60,305 bases of DNA from Actinomadura sp. NBRC 104425 (GCF_030269545.1 NZ_BSTN01000035.1:1-60305), one strand, 5' to 3'; counted from the first letter of the stretch, positions 24,766-34,054 are shown. A program made the numbers and translations. The notes: a model not told the origin generated them from the letters alone.

Positions 24766-27700
24766 TCAGGTGTTGAAGTACTTGGCCTCCGGGTGGTGGA
24801 CGACCAGGGCGTCGGTGGCCTGCTCGGGCACCAGCTGGTACTCCTCCGACAGGGTGACGCCGACGCGTTCGGGCCGCAGCAGCCGCACCACCTTGGCGCG
24901 GTCCTCCAGGTCGGGGCAGGCCGGGTAGCCGAAGGAGTAGCGGGCGCCGCGGTAGCCGACCTTGAGGATGTCGTCCAGGTCGTCGGGGTCCTCGGCGCCG
25001 AACCCGATCTCGGAGCGGATGCGGGCGTGCCAGTACTCGGCCAGCGCCTCGGTCAGCTGCACCGACAGGCCGTGCAGCTCCAGGTACTCGCGGTAGGAGT
25101 TCTTGGCGAACAGCTCCGCGGTGGCCTGGCTGACCTTCGACCCGACGGTGACGAGCTGGAAGGCGGCCACGTCGGTCTCGCCGGACTCGCGCGGGCGGAA
25201 GAAGTCGGCCAGGCACAGGTGCCGGTCGCGGCGCTGCCGCGGGAAGGTGAACCGTTCGCGTTCGGAGCCGTCGTCGCCGAGGATGACCAGGTCGTCGCCC
25301 TCGGACACGGCCGGGAAGTAGCCGTAGACGACGGCGGCCTCGATCAGGCCCTCGGTCTGGATGCGGTCCAGCCACATGCGCAGCCGGGGCCGCCCCTCGG
25401 TCTCCACCAGCTCCTCGTAGCCGGGGCCGTCGCCGCCGCGGGTGGGCTTGAGGCCCCACTGCCCCATGAAGGTGGCGCGTTCGTCCAGGTAGGCGGCGTA
25501 GTCGGCGAGGGGGATGCCCTTGACGACGCGGTCGCCCCAAAACGGCGGGTCGGGCACCTTGTTGTCGGTGGCGACGTCCGACCGGGCGGGCAGGTCTTCG
25601 GGTTCGGTGACCTGCAGGACGGCGCCCTTGCGGACCCGGCGTTCGCGCAGCGGCGGCAGCTGGGCGCCCTCCTCGCCGCGCTTGACGGCCATGAACGCGT
25701 CCATCAGCCGCAGCCCCTCGAACGCGTCGCGGGCGTAGCGGACCTCGCCGTCGAACAGCTCGGCCAGGTCCTGCTCGACGTAGGCGCGGGTGAGGGCGGC
25801 GCCGCCGAGCAGCACCGGCCACCGGTCGGCCAGGCCGCGGGCGTTGAGCTCCTCCAGGTTCTCCTTCATCACCACGGTCGACTTGACCAGCAGCCCGGAC
25901 ATGCCGATGACGTCGGCGTTCTCCTCGCGGGCGGCCTCCAGGATCGCCGACATCGGCTGCTTGATGCCGAGGTTGATCACCTCGTAGCCGTTGTTGGACA
26001 GGATGATGTCGACCAGGTTCTTGCCGATGTCGTGCACGTCGCCCTTGACGGTGGCCAGCACGATGCGGCCCTTGGAGCCCTCGCCCTCCACCTTCTCCAT
26101 GTGCGGTTCCAGGTAGGCGACGGCGGTCTTCATCACCTCGGCGGACTGCAGCACGAACGGCAGCTGCATCTGCCCGGAGCCGAACAGGTCGCCGACGACC
26201 TTCATGCCGTCCAGCAGCACGTCGTTGACGATCTCCAGGGCGGGCCGCTGCCGCAGCGCCTCGTCCAGGTCGTCGTTCAGACCGTCCAGCTCGCCGTCGA
26301 TGATGCGGCGCTTGAGCCGCTCCCACAGCGGCAGCGCGGCCAGCTCGGCGGCGCGGCCGGCCTTCAGCGCGGCGGTGTCGACGCCCTCGAACAGCTCCAT
26401 GAACCGGTGCAGCGGGTCGTAGCCCTCGGAGCGGCGGTCGTAGATCAGGTCGAGGGCGACCTTGCGCTGCTCCTCGTCGATCCGCGCCATCGGCAGGATC
26501 TTGGAGGCGTGCACGATCGCCGAGTCCAGGCCGGCGTCGACGCACTCGTTCAGGAACACCGAGTTGAGCACCACGCGGGCGGCGGGGTTGAGGCCGAAGG
26601 AGACGTTGGACACCCCGAGGGTGGTCTGCACCTCCGGATAGCGGCGCTTGAGCTCGCGGATCGCCTCGATGGTCTCGACGGCGTCGCGGCGGGACTCCTC
26701 GGTGCCGGTGCCGATGGTGAAGGTCAGGCAGTCGACGATGATGTCGCCGAGCCGCATGCCCCACTTGCCGGTGAGCTCCTCGATCATGCGGGTGGCGACG
26801 CGGACCTTCCACTCGGCGGTGCGGGCCTGGCCCTCCTCGTCGATGCACATCACCACGATCGCGGCGCCGTGCTCCTTGACCACGGGCATGAGCCGGGCGA
26901 GCTTGGAGCCGGGCCCGTCGCCGTCCTCGAAGCTGACGGAGTTGACCACGGCGCGGCCGCCGAGCATCTCCAGGCCCGCGGTCAGCACGGGCACCTCGGT
27001 GGAGTCCAGCACGATCGGCAGGGTGGCGGCGGTGGCGAGCCGGGACGCCAGCTCCTTCATGTCGGCGACGCCGTCGCGGCCGACGTAGTCGACGCACAGG
27101 TCCAGCATGTGGGCGCCGTCGCGGGCCTGGTCGCGGGCGATCTTGACGCAGTCGTCCCAGCGGCCCTCCAGCATGGCCTCGCGGAACGCCTTGGAGCCGT
27201 TGGCGTTGGTGCGCTCCCCGATCGCCAGGTAGGAGGTGTCCTGCCGGAACGGGACGTGCTGGTACAGCGACGAGGCGCCCGCCTCGGGGCGGGGCCGGCG
27301 CGGGGCGACCTCGCGGCCGCGGACCCGCTCGACCACCTGCCGCAGGTGCTCGGGGGTGGTGCCGCAGCAGCCGCCGACCAGCGACAGCCCGAAGTCGCGG
27401 GTGAACGCGTCGTGCGCGTCGGCCAGCTCGGCGGGGGTGAGGGGGTAGCGGGCGCCGTCGGCGGTCAGCTCGGGCAGGCCCGCGTTGGGCATACAGGACA
27501 GGCCGATGCGGGCGTGCCGGGCCAGGTAGCGCAGGTGCTCGCTCATCTCGGCGGGGCCGGTGGCGCAGTTCAGGCCGATCAGGTCCAGGCCCAGCGGCTC
27601 CAGGGCGGTCAGCGCGGCGCCGATCTCCGAGCCGAGCAGCATCGCGCCGTTCTGCTCGATCGTCACGTGCGCGATCAGGACGGTGTCGGCGCCGGCGGCG

Positions 27701-28245
27701 GCGATGGCGCGCTTGGCGCCGATGAGCGCGGCCTTGGCCTGCAGCAGGTCCTGGCAGGTCTCCACCAGGATCGCGTGCACGCCGCCGGCCAGCAGGCCCT
27801 CGGCGTTGCGCTGGTAGGCGTCGCGCAGCTCGGCGAACGTGACGTGCCCGAGGGTGGGCAGCTTGGTGCCGGGGCCGACCGATCCGATCACCCAGCGGGG
27901 CCGGTCGGGCGTGGACACGGCGTCGGCGACCTCGCGGGCCAGGCGGGCGCCGGCCTCCGACAGCTCCTCGATCCGCTCGGTGATGCCGTACTCGCCCAGG
28001 TTCCCCAGGTTGGCGCCGAAGGTGTTGGTCTCGACGCAGTCGACGCCGGCGTCGAAGTAGGCCTGGTGGATCGAGCGGACGATGTCCGGCCGGGTGACGT
28101 TCAGGATCTCGTTGCAGCCCTCGTATCCCTGGAAGTCGTCCAGGGTCGGGGCCGCCTCCTGGAGCATCGTCCCCATGCCCCCGTCGGCCACGACGACGCG
28201 CTGCTGCAGGGCCTGCCGGAGGGACTGAGGTGTCGGAGTGCTCAT
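24766..28245 (-). CDS. metH: Cobalamin-dependent methionine synthase
   Basis: A 1159-residue enzyme that transfers methyl from 5-methyltetrahydrofolate to homocysteine through cobalamin. The homocysteine domain starts DGGMGTMLQE (21-30), with zinc cysteines in GGCCGTTPEHL. The pterin domain has GERTNANGSKAF. The cap and B12 domain carry GDVHDIGKNL with the cobalt-ligating His. The C-terminal reactivation domain includes the SAM-binding region near RYSFGYPACPD. All four modules are present and the length is typical. ATG at 28245 has TAGGCT ending 8 nt upstream and no ribosome site. I see no cobalamin riboswitch in the 173-bp divergent spacer. Confidence 0.97.
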   Translation of the reverse strand: MSTPTPQSLRQALQQRVVVADGGMGTMLQEAAPTLDDFQGYEGCNEILNVTRPDIVRSIHQAYFDAGVDCVETNTFGANLGNLGEYGITERIEELSEAGARLAREVADAVSTPDRPRWVIGSVGPGTKLPTLGHVTFAELRDAYQRNAEGLLAGGVHAILVETCQDLLQAKAALIGAKRAIAAAGADTVLIAHVTIEQNGAMLLGSEIGAALTALEPLGLDLIGLNCATGPAEMSEHLRYLARHARIGLSCMPNAGLPELTADGARYPLTPAELADAHDAFTRDFGLSLVGGCCGTTPEHLRQVVERVRGREVAPRRPRPEAGASSLYQHVPFRQDTSYLAIGERTNANGSKAFREAMLEGRWDDCVKIARDQARDGAHMLDLCVDYVGRDGVADMKELASRLATAATLPIVLDSTEVPVLTAGLEMLGGRAVVNSVSFEDGDGPGSKLARLMPVVKEHGAAIVVMCIDEEGQARTAEWKVRVATRMIEELTGKWGMRLGDIIVDCLTFTIGTGTEESRRDAVETIEAIRELKRRYPEVQTTLGVSNVSFGLNPAARVVLNSVFLNECVDAGLDSAIVHASKILPMARIDEEQRKVALDLIYDRRSEGYDPLHRFMELFEGVDTAALKAGRAAELAALPLWERLKRRIIDGELDGLNDDLDEALRQRPALEIVNDVLLDGMKVVGDLFGSGQMQLPFVLQSAEVMKTAVAYLEPHMEKVEGEGSKGRIVLATVKGDVHDIGKNLVDIILSNNGYEVINLGIKQPMSAILEAAREENADVIGMSGLLVKSTVVMKENLEELNARGLADRWPVLLGGAALTRAYVEQDLAELFDGEVRYARDAFEGLRLMDAFMAVKRGEEGAQLPPLRERRVRKGAVLQVTEPEDLPARSDVATDNKVPDPPFWGDRVVKGIPLADYAAYLDERATFMGQWGLKPTRGGDGPGYEELVETEGRPRLRMWLDRIQTEGLIEAAVVYGYFPAVSEGDDLVILGDDGSERERFTFPRQRRDRHLCLADFFRPRESGETDVAAFQLVTVGSKVSQATAELFAKNSYREYLELHGLSVQLTEALAEYWHARIRSEIGFGAEDPDDLDDILKVGYRGARYSFGYPACPDLEDRAKVVRLLRPERVGVTLSEEYQLVPEQATDALVVHHPEAKYFNT

Positions 28246-28253
28246 GGTGCCCC

Positions 28254-28259
28254 AGCCTA
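28254..28259 (-). promoter_or_regulatory. Leaderless -10 element for metH
   Basis: TAGGCT ends 8 nt before the ATG at 28245. A leaderless message leaves no room for a 5' riboswitch. Confidence 0.5.
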
Positions 28260-28418
28260 GCCGGGCACGGCGGACGATCTTGCGGAGCCGTCGCGGATCC
28301 GCACAACGCCTACGGCGGCGCCCTACGGCGGGCGGAAGGGCGCGGGAAGGGGGTGGTGACGCTGCGCGCCCGACCGATACCGTGCCACCCTGCGAACTAC
28401 TCATCGGTAAGGAGCGGC

Positions 28419-28880
28419 ATGAGCGCGTACCGCACCATCCTCGTCGGCACCGACGGCTCCGACTCCTCGTTCCGCGCGGTGGACCGGGCCGCGCAGCTGG
28501 CCGCCGCCACCGGCGCCACGCTGCTGCTCGCCTCCGCCTACAGCCCCATGCCCGAGCGCGAGCGGCTCAGCGCCGCCGACCGGCTGGGCGACCTGGCCTA
28601 CAAGGTGCAGGGGTCCACGCCCGCCGACGACGCGCTGCGCGCCGCCCGCGAACGCGCCGTCGCCGCGGGCGCCCGCGACATCGACCAGGTCGCCCAGGAG
28701 GGCGACCCGGTGGACGTGCTGGCCCGCCTGGCCCGGGACCGCGCCGTCGACCTGGTCGTCGTCGGCAACCGGGGCCTCAACAGCCTCGCCGGCCGCATCC
28801 TGGGGTCGGTTCCGGCGAACCTGTCCCATCGCTCCCCCTGCGACGTGCTCATCGTCCACACCACCGAGAAGGGCAAATGA
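28419..28880 (+). CDS. Universal stress protein (UspA family)
   Basis: 153 residues with a single Usp domain. The start is YRTILVGTDGSDSSFRAVDRA, and the C-terminal ATP-binding signature is GNRGLNSLAGRILGSVPANLSH (G2xG9xG(S/N) type). It should therefore bind ATP. The start ATG has AAGGAG 5 nt upstream. It diverges from metH. Confidence 0.95.
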   Translation: MSAYRTILVGTDGSDSSFRAVDRAAQLAAATGATLLLASAYSPMPERERLSAADRLGDLAYKVQGSTPADDALRAARERAVAAGARDIDQVAQEGDPVDVLARLARDRAVDLVVVGNRGLNSLAGRILGSVPANLSHRSPCDVLIVHTTEKGK

Positions 28881-29092
28881 GCCGTCACGGCGCGGCAAAC
28901 GGCGCCCCCGCGGCGGACCCCGCTCCCTGTGGGGGAGTTCACGGGTCTGCCGGGGGCGAACGGCGCGCCGCAACTGTGGGGCAAGAAGGCGCCTAGGACG
29001 TAGGCTGACAGCACCGATCATGAGCGGGTCCGCCCCCCGGGAATCACGGCCCCCTCGGTGACGCTGTACCTGTCGTCGGAAGGAGGCAGCGC

Positions 29093-29935
29093 GTGGTCGA
29101 GCTGGAAAGCGTGCCCGAACTCGTCGATCCGGTCGTCGTGGCCGCCTTTGAAGGGTGGAACGACGCCGGAGAGGCCGCCAGCGGCGTCATCGGCCACCTG
29201 GAGTCGATCTGGGACGCCGTGCCGATCGCCGAGCTGGACCCGGACGACTACTACGACTTCCAGGTCACCCGTCCGCTCATCGAGATGGCCGACGGGGAGA
29301 GCCGCGGGATCACCTGGCCCACCACCCGGGTGTCCTGGGCGCGCCTGCCGTCCGGACGCGACGTGGTGCTGGTGCACGGCATCGAGCCCAACATGCGGTG
29401 GCGGTCGTTCTGCCGCGAGCTGGTCGGGCTGATGCTGGAGCTGGAGGTCAAGAACGTCGTCCTGCTCGGGGCGCTGCTGGCCGACGCCCCGCACACCCGG
29501 CCGGTACCGGTCACCGGCGCCGCCTCCGACGCGGGCCTGGTGAGCACCCTCCACCTGGAGCCGGCCCGGTACGAGGGGCCGACCGGCATCCTCGGCGTCC
29601 TGCAGGACGCGTGCGCCAAGGCGGATCTGCGCACGGTGTCGCTGTGGGCGGCGGTGCCGCACTACGTGGCCTCGCCGCCGTCCCCCAAGGCCACCCTGGC
29701 GCTGCTGCGCCGGGTGGAGGACGTGCTGGACGTCACCGTCCCCCTGGGCGAGCTGCCCGAGGAGGCGCGGGCCTGGGAGAACGGCGTCAACGAGCTGGCC
29801 GAGGAGGACTCGGAGGTCGCCGAGTACGTGCGCAGCCTGGAGGAGCAGAAGGACGCCCTGGAGCTGCCGGAGGCCAGCGGCGACGCCATCGCCCGCGAGT
29901 TCGAGCGCTACCTACGCCGCCGCGAGACCGGCTGA
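29093..29935 (+). CDS. PAC2 family protein
   Basis: 280 residues with homology to the PAC2 proteasome-assembly-chaperone superfamily. Diagnostic stretches are AFEGWNDAGEAAS (about 18-30), VHGIEPNMRW, and VSLWAAVPHYV in the middle. The C-terminal helix is acidic. The bacterial role is unproven. It is notable as a separate gene 23 kb from the Pup genes. GTG start with AAGGAGG 6 nt upstream. Confidence 0.88.
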   Translation: MVELESVPELVDPVVVAAFEGWNDAGEAASGVIGHLESIWDAVPIAELDPDDYYDFQVTRPLIEMADGESRGITWPTTRVSWARLPSGRDVVLVHGIEPNMRWRSFCRELVGLMLELEVKNVVLLGALLADAPHTRPVPVTGAASDAGLVSTLHLEPARYEGPTGILGVLQDACAKADLRTVSLWAAVPHYVASPPSPKATLALLRRVEDVLDVTVPLGELPEEARAWENGVNELAEEDSEVAEYVRSLEEQKDALELPEASGDAIAREFERYLRRRETG

Positions 29936-30118
29936 TCCGGCGCGCAGGCCGTCACCCGCGCCGCGCCCGCCGCCCGCGCCGCGCGGTGCGGGCCGGTGTG
30001 CCCGGGACGGGTGGCGGGCGTATCATGGCGCGGCGGTGCAAGCCGCGTTCCGCACGGCGCCCCCGCGCGCCGGGGGCGTCCCGTCGACGGCCCGCGCACG
30101 CCGCGAAGTGCGCACGAC

Positions 30119-30178
30119 ATGGACCACGTCATGAACGCTGCCGATTCTTCCCGGGGCGGAGGCGCCCGCCGCCGGTGA
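30119..30178 (+). CDS. Possible 19-residue upstream ORF before the SpoU methyltransferase
   Basis: ATG at 30119 opens MDHVMNAADSSRGGGARRR. Its stop (TGA 30176-30178) overlaps the GTG at 30175 used for the methyltransferase. Upstream, TATCAT at 30021-30026 could be a -10. The roughly 90 nt between contain hairpin arms around 30030-30046 and 30068-30086. It reads like a structured leader with a coupled peptide. No family was recognised. Confidence 0.3.
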   Translation: MDHVMNAADSSRGGGARRR

Positions 30179-30777
30179 GCGGCCGCGCGGGCCGCCGCCC
30201 GCGTCCCGCCGGGGCCTCTTCCGCCCGCGCCCCGGACTTCGATGCGGCCTCCGCGGCGGCCCGGCCGGCGATCCGCGTCCGGTCCCCCCGCGAGCTGAGA
30301 CGCCGCCGCAGGAGCCGCGCCCACTCCTGCTGGGACCACCTCATCGCCGCGCCGCTGTGGCCGCTGCACGGCGCCAACCTGGGAACCCTGCTGCGGACCT
30401 GCGACGCCGTCGGCGCCTGCCTGGCGGTGCCCCGGCACCGGTGGGTGCCCGAGGCGCTGGCGCGCGGCAACACGCTGCGCAGGCCGTCCTGCGTGCACTG
30501 GGTCGGCGACCCGCTGGGCTGGCTGGCCCGCCAGCGCGAGGCCGGCACGCGGGTGGTGGGCGTGGAGCTGGCCGACGAGGCGGTGCGCCTGGCCGACCTG
30601 CCCGCCGCCCGCGGACGCACGGTGGCGGTGCTGGGGCACGAGCAGTACGGCATACCGGACGAGGCGCTGGACCTGCTGGACCTGGCCGTGGAGATCCCCA
30701 TGGTGGGCACCGGCGCCAGCCTCAACGTGGCCGTCGCGGGCTCCCTCGTCCTCTACAAGCTGGCCGGGCTGCTGTGA
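30175..30777 (+). CDS. TrmH/SpoU-family RNA 2'-O-methyltransferase
   Basis: 200 residues from GTG 30175. The SPOUT signatures are present: NLGTLLRTCDAVGA (motif 1, N and R), AVLGHEQYGIPDEAL (motif 2), and IPMVGTGASLNVAVAGSLVLY (motif 3). It methylates ribose in tRNA or rRNA; the target is unknown. It lacks an N-terminal L30e-like substrate domain, having only a basic Arg-rich tail. An in-frame ATG at 30025 would add 50 low-complexity residues and is less likely. mshC lies convergent downstream. Confidence 0.85.
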   Translation: MSGRAGRRPRPAGASSARAPDFDAASAAARPAIRVRSPRELRRRRRSRAHSCWDHLIAAPLWPLHGANLGTLLRTCDAVGACLAVPRHRWVPEALARGNTLRRPSCVHWVGDPLGWLARQREAGTRVVGVELADEAVRLADLPAARGRTVAVLGHEQYGIPDEALDLLDLAVEIPMVGTGASLNVAVAGSLVLYKLAGLL

Positions 30778-30823
30778 GCCGCGCACCCCGGGCGGCCGGC
30801 CCCGCGGCGCCGCGCGGGGCGCG

Positions 30824-32077
30824 TCACAGGGCGACGCCGAGGAGGGCGTCGGTGAGCGCGCGGATCCGGGCGGGGGCCTCGGCGTCGGCGGCGCGGGCGT
30901 CCGGCTCGTCGGCCAGGGCCCGGTCGGCCCAGCGGTCGACGGCCGCCAGCGCACCGGGGGCGTCCAGGTCGTCGGCCAGGCGGGCGCGGACCTCGGCGGC
31001 GGTGCCGGCGGCGGGCGGCCCGGCGGGCAGGCGGACGGCGGCGCGCCAGCGCTCCAGCCGCGCCGTCGCCGCCTCCAGCAGGCCCGGCACCCACTCCCAG
31101 TCGGCGCGGTAGTGCTGGGCGAGCAGCGCCAGCCGGACCGCCATCGGGTCGGCGCCGTCGCGCCGCAGCCCGGACACGAACACCAGGTTCCCCCGCGACT
31201 TGGACATCTTCTCGCCGTCCAGGCCGACCATGCCGGCGTGCACGTAGGCGCGGGCGTGCGGGCGTTCGCCGGTGGCGATCTGGGCGTGCGAGGCGCCCAT
31301 CTCGTGGTGCGGGAAGGCCAGGTCGGAGCCGCCGCCCTCGACGTCGAACGCCATGCCCAGGTACTCGACGGAGATCGCCGAGCACTCCACGTGCCAGCCG
31401 GGGCGGCCCTTGCCGAACGGGGAGTCCCAGCACGGCTCGCCGGGCCGCCGGGCCATCCACACCAGCGGGTCCAGCGGGTCCTTCTTGCCCGCCCGGCCCG
31501 GGTCGCCGCCGCGTTCGGCGAACAGCGGCAGCATCTGCTCGCGGGTCAGCCGGCTGACCCGGCCGAAGTCGGGGTCGGCGTCGACGGGGAAGTACAGGTC
31601 GCCGTCCAGCTCGTAGACGGCGTCCTTGGCGCGCAGCTTCTCCACCATCTCCGTGATCAGCGGGATGGCCTCCACGGCGCCGACGTAGTGGTCGGGCGGC
31701 AGGATCCGCAGCGCCGCCATGTCGTCGCGGAACAGCTGGATCTCCCGGTCGGCCAGCTCGCGCCAGTCCTGGCCGGTCTGGCGGGCACGTTCCAACAGCG
31801 GGTCGTCGACGTCGGTGGCGTTCTGGACGTAGCGGACCTGGTGGCCGAGGTCGCGCCAGACCCGGTTGACCAGATCGAAGGCCAGGTAGGTGGCGGCGTG
31901 CCCGAGATGGGTGGCGTCATAGGGGGTGATGCCGCACACGTACATCCGGGCGGTGGCGCCGGGGCCGGTGGCCCGTGCCCGTCCCGATCCCGTGTCGTGC
32001 AGGCGCAGCGGGGACGCGGCGGGGGGAAGACCGGCGGCGGGCAGGTGGGGAACCTCGGGTGCGGGCCACGATCGCAT
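30824..32077 (-). CDS. mshC: Cysteine:1D-myo-inosityl glucosamine ligase MshC (mycothiol synthesis)
   Basis: A 417-residue class I tRNA-synthetase-like ligase that joins Cys to GlcN-Ins using ATP, the penultimate step of mycothiol synthesis. YVCGITPYDATHLGHA (about 46-61) is the MshC form of the HIGH region with its zinc Cys. KMSKS is present (about residue 288). It is shorter than CysS and lacks its anticodon-binding tail. ATG at 32077 has TAAGCT ending 7 nt upstream with no ribosome site. Confidence 0.95.
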   Translation of the reverse strand: MRSWPAPEVPHLPAAGLPPAASPLRLHDTGSGRARATGPGATARMYVCGITPYDATHLGHAATYLAFDLVNRVWRDLGHQVRYVQNATDVDDPLLERARQTGQDWRELADREIQLFRDDMAALRILPPDHYVGAVEAIPLITEMVEKLRAKDAVYELDGDLYFPVDADPDFGRVSRLTREQMLPLFAERGGDPGRAGKKDPLDPLVWMARRPGEPCWDSPFGKGRPGWHVECSAISVEYLGMAFDVEGGGSDLAFPHHEMGASHAQIATGERPHARAYVHAGMVGLDGEKMSKSRGNLVFVSGLRRDGADPMAVRLALLAQHYRADWEWVPGLLEAATARLERWRAAVRLPAGPPAAGTAAEVRARLADDLDAPGALAAVDRWADRALADEPDARAADAEAPARIRALTDALLGVAL

Positions 32078-32084
32078 ACCGGCA

Positions 32085-32090
32085 AGCTTA
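32085..32090 (-). promoter_or_regulatory. Leaderless -10 element for mshC
   Basis: TAAGCT on the minus strand ends 7 nt before the ATG at 32077. Confidence 0.5.
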
Positions 32091-32146
32091 TCCAGGCCCC
32101 GTCTACGGTTTTACGGCAACATCATCCGGATTGTCCGCAGGTGGGG

Positions 32147-33076
32147 TCACGGCAGCCGGATGCGCGGGTCCAGCGCGGAATGCACCAGGTCCGCGGCCAG
32201 CCCGGTGGCGATCACGCAGACGGTGACCAGCAGCGTCACCCCGATGACCACGGGGGCGTCGCCGGAGACGATGGACTGCTGCACCAGCTGCCCGACGCCC
32301 TGCAGCCCGAACACCTTCTCGGTGACGACGGTGGACCCGACCAGCGCCCCCGCGTCCGCGCCGAACTGGGTGACGACCGGCGGCAGCGCCGCGCGCAGCC
32401 CGTGCCGCACCAGCACCCGCCGCTCCGGCAGCCCCTTGGCGCGGGCGGTGCGGACGTAGTCCTCGCCGAGCACGTCCAGCAGGGCGCCGCGGGTGAGCCG
32501 GGCGCAGGCGGCGGCCATCAGCATCGCCAGCGCGCACCACGGCAGGACCATGCGGCGCCAGAAGTGCTCCTGCAGCGGCGGCCCCGCCTCGAAGAACCCG
32601 GTGCCGCCCGCCAGCGCCTGCAGCAGCACCAGCGCCAGCACGAACGGCGGCGCCGACAGCCCGACCAGCACCAGCACCGTCGTCAACCGGTCCCACACGC
32701 CGCGGGGGCGGGCCGCGCCGAGCACCCCGGCCGCCATGCCGCCCGCCAGCCACAGCGCGCCCGCGCCCAGCACCAGCCACAGCGTCGTGGGGAGCCGCTC
32801 GGCGATCAGCCGCGCCACCGGCACGCCGGTGACGTAGGAGTCGCCGAGGTCGCCGCGCGCCAGCCGCAGCAGGAAATGGGCGTACTGCACCGCCAGCGGG
32901 CGGTCCAGGCCGAGGCTGCGGCGGATCTGGGCGAGGGTGTCGGCGGTGGCGCGGGGGCCGCCGATGACCTGCTCCACCGGCACCGGCGACAGGTGCAGCA
33001 GCGCGAACACCAGCGTGGACACCAGCCACAGCACCACGACCGCGTGCAGCAGCCTGCGGACGACGAACGCTCCCAT
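32147..33076 (-). CDS. ABC transporter permease, DppB/OppB type (unpaired)
   Basis: A 309-residue permease. The N-terminal helix RRLLHAVVVLWLVSTLVFALLHL-like segment is followed by a periplasmic loop (GLDRPLAVQYAHFLLRLARGDLG) and the transport domain with EAA loop DYVRTARAKGLPERRV. No binding protein, DppC or ATPase is adjacent. The unpaired DppC-like gene at 15535-16467 is the only candidate partner in the window. ATG at 33076 has AAAGGTGGGG upstream. A 14-bp repeat array begins 70 bp upstream of the start. Confidence 0.9.
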   Translation of the reverse strand: MGAFVVRRLLHAVVVLWLVSTLVFALLHLSPVPVEQVIGGPRATADTLAQIRRSLGLDRPLAVQYAHFLLRLARGDLGDSYVTGVPVARLIAERLPTTLWLVLGAGALWLAGGMAAGVLGAARPRGVWDRLTTVLVLVGLSAPPFVLALVLLQALAGGTGFFEAGPPLQEHFWRRMVLPWCALAMLMAAACARLTRGALLDVLGEDYVRTARAKGLPERRVLVRHGLRAALPPVVTQFGADAGALVGSTVVTEKVFGLQGVGQLVQQSIVSGDAPVVIGVTLLVTVCVIATGLAADLVHSALDPRIRLP

Positions 33077-33145
33077 CCGGCGGCCCCACCTTTCCGCGCG
33101 GTCGCGACGGGTAACGAAGGTAGCACCGAACGTGGGCGCCCGGGG

Positions 33146-33270
33146 CCGCGCCGCCCCGACCGCGCCGCCCCGACCGCGCCGCCCCGACCGCGCCGCCCCG
33201 ACCGCGCCGCCCCGACCGCGCCGCCCCGACCGCGCCGCCCCGAGCGCGCCGCCCCGAGCGCGCCGCACGG
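33146..33270. repeat. 14-bp tandem repeat array, eight full copies plus a partial
   Basis: Seven identical units CCGCGCCGCCCCGA begin at 33146 and repeat every 14 bp to 33243. One unit with a C-to-G change follows (33244-33257), then a degenerate partial copy. It lies between the stop of the NRDE gene (33284) and the start of the permease (33076), in the permease's upstream region. Near-identity of the units points to recent slippage expansion. Confidence 0.95.
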
Positions 33271-33283
33271 CCGGGGTGCGCGG

Positions 33284-34054
33284 TCAGATGATCCGGGTCC
33301 AGGCGCCGGGGTCGCCGGGGGCGGGTGAGAAGTCGTAGCGGACGCCGTCGGCCCGCAACGCCACCAGGCTCACCGACGTGGTGCCCCACACGCCCGTCCC
33401 GGGGAGTTCGACGAGCGGAAGCAGGGCGCGCGGGTCGGTGCGCGGCAGCCCGGCGCCCTCGGCGATCTCCAGCCACGCGCCCCACGCCTGCGCGGCCGTC
33501 CCGTCGCGGGGCTCGGGGCGGGGCGCGGCGGCCAGCCGGGGCCGGAAGTGGGCCAGGCGCGCGGCCATGTGCCGGTCGCCGTCGTCGGCGTGCCCGTCGC
33601 CGCGGCGGTGCCGCCCCTCCAGGCCGTTGTTGACCACCATGTGCAGGCCGGGGCCGAGCGCGCGCTCCACGAGCTCGACGCCGTCCCAGCTCCACAGCCG
33701 CACCGCGTCCGGCTCGGCGCACAGCAGGTGGAACGGGTCGAAAAGGGCCGGGTCCAGCCCGTCGGGCTTTCCGTCGGCCGCCGTCCGCAGCGGCAGCTCG
33801 CCGCGCGAGTGCCGCGCCGCCTCGGGCGCGTCGCGGCCGCGGCCGTTCAGCACGGTGGCGGCGCGCGCGGCGGCCGGGTCGACCGCGAGCCAGGTGCCCC
33901 CGGCGCGCCGGTCCCGGCCGCCGACCAGGCCCGGCCGGTCCGGCCAGTGCCGGCCCGGCGGCTCCCAGGCGCGGGCCAGGAACTCGTCCCGGACGCCCAC
34001 CAGCAGCACCGGGACGGGAGACGAGGGGTCGAAACTCACGATCGCCGTGCACAT
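33284..34054 (-). CDS. NRDE/TANGO2-family protein
   Basis: 256 residues. MCTAIVSFDPSSPVPVLLVGVRDEF fits the family start, with Cys2 as the Ntn-type nucleophile candidate and VRDE in place of the name-giving NRDE. GGTWLAV (about 53) and VVNNGLEG (about 141) are further family marks. The function of the family is unclear; the animal homologue TANGO2 is linked to haem or lipid handling. A start 9 nt upstream is possible, but a Met-Cys start matches the family. Last of a run of minus-strand genes. Confidence 0.85.
   Translation of the reverse strand: MCTAIVSFDPSSPVPVLLVGVRDEFLARAWEPPGRHWPDRPGLVGGRDRRAGGTWLAVDPAAARAATVLNGRGRDAPEAARHSRGELPLRTAADGKPDGLDPALFDPFHLLCAEPDAVRLWSWDGVELVERALGPGLHMVVNNGLEGRHRRGDGHADDGDRHMAARLAHFRPRLAAAPRPEPRDGTAAQAWGAWLEIAEGAGLPRTDPRALLPLVELPGTGVWGTTSVSLVALRADGVRYDFSPAPGDPGAWTRII

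Noticed and set aside
28246..28418. A cobalamin riboswitch controlling metH
   Set aside because: No B12-box-like or long structured leader is visible, and the -10 element 8 nt before the ATG indicates a leaderless message.
33146..33270. A CRISPR-like array
   Set aside because: The units are contiguous 14-mers with no spacers, so it is a simple tandem repeat.
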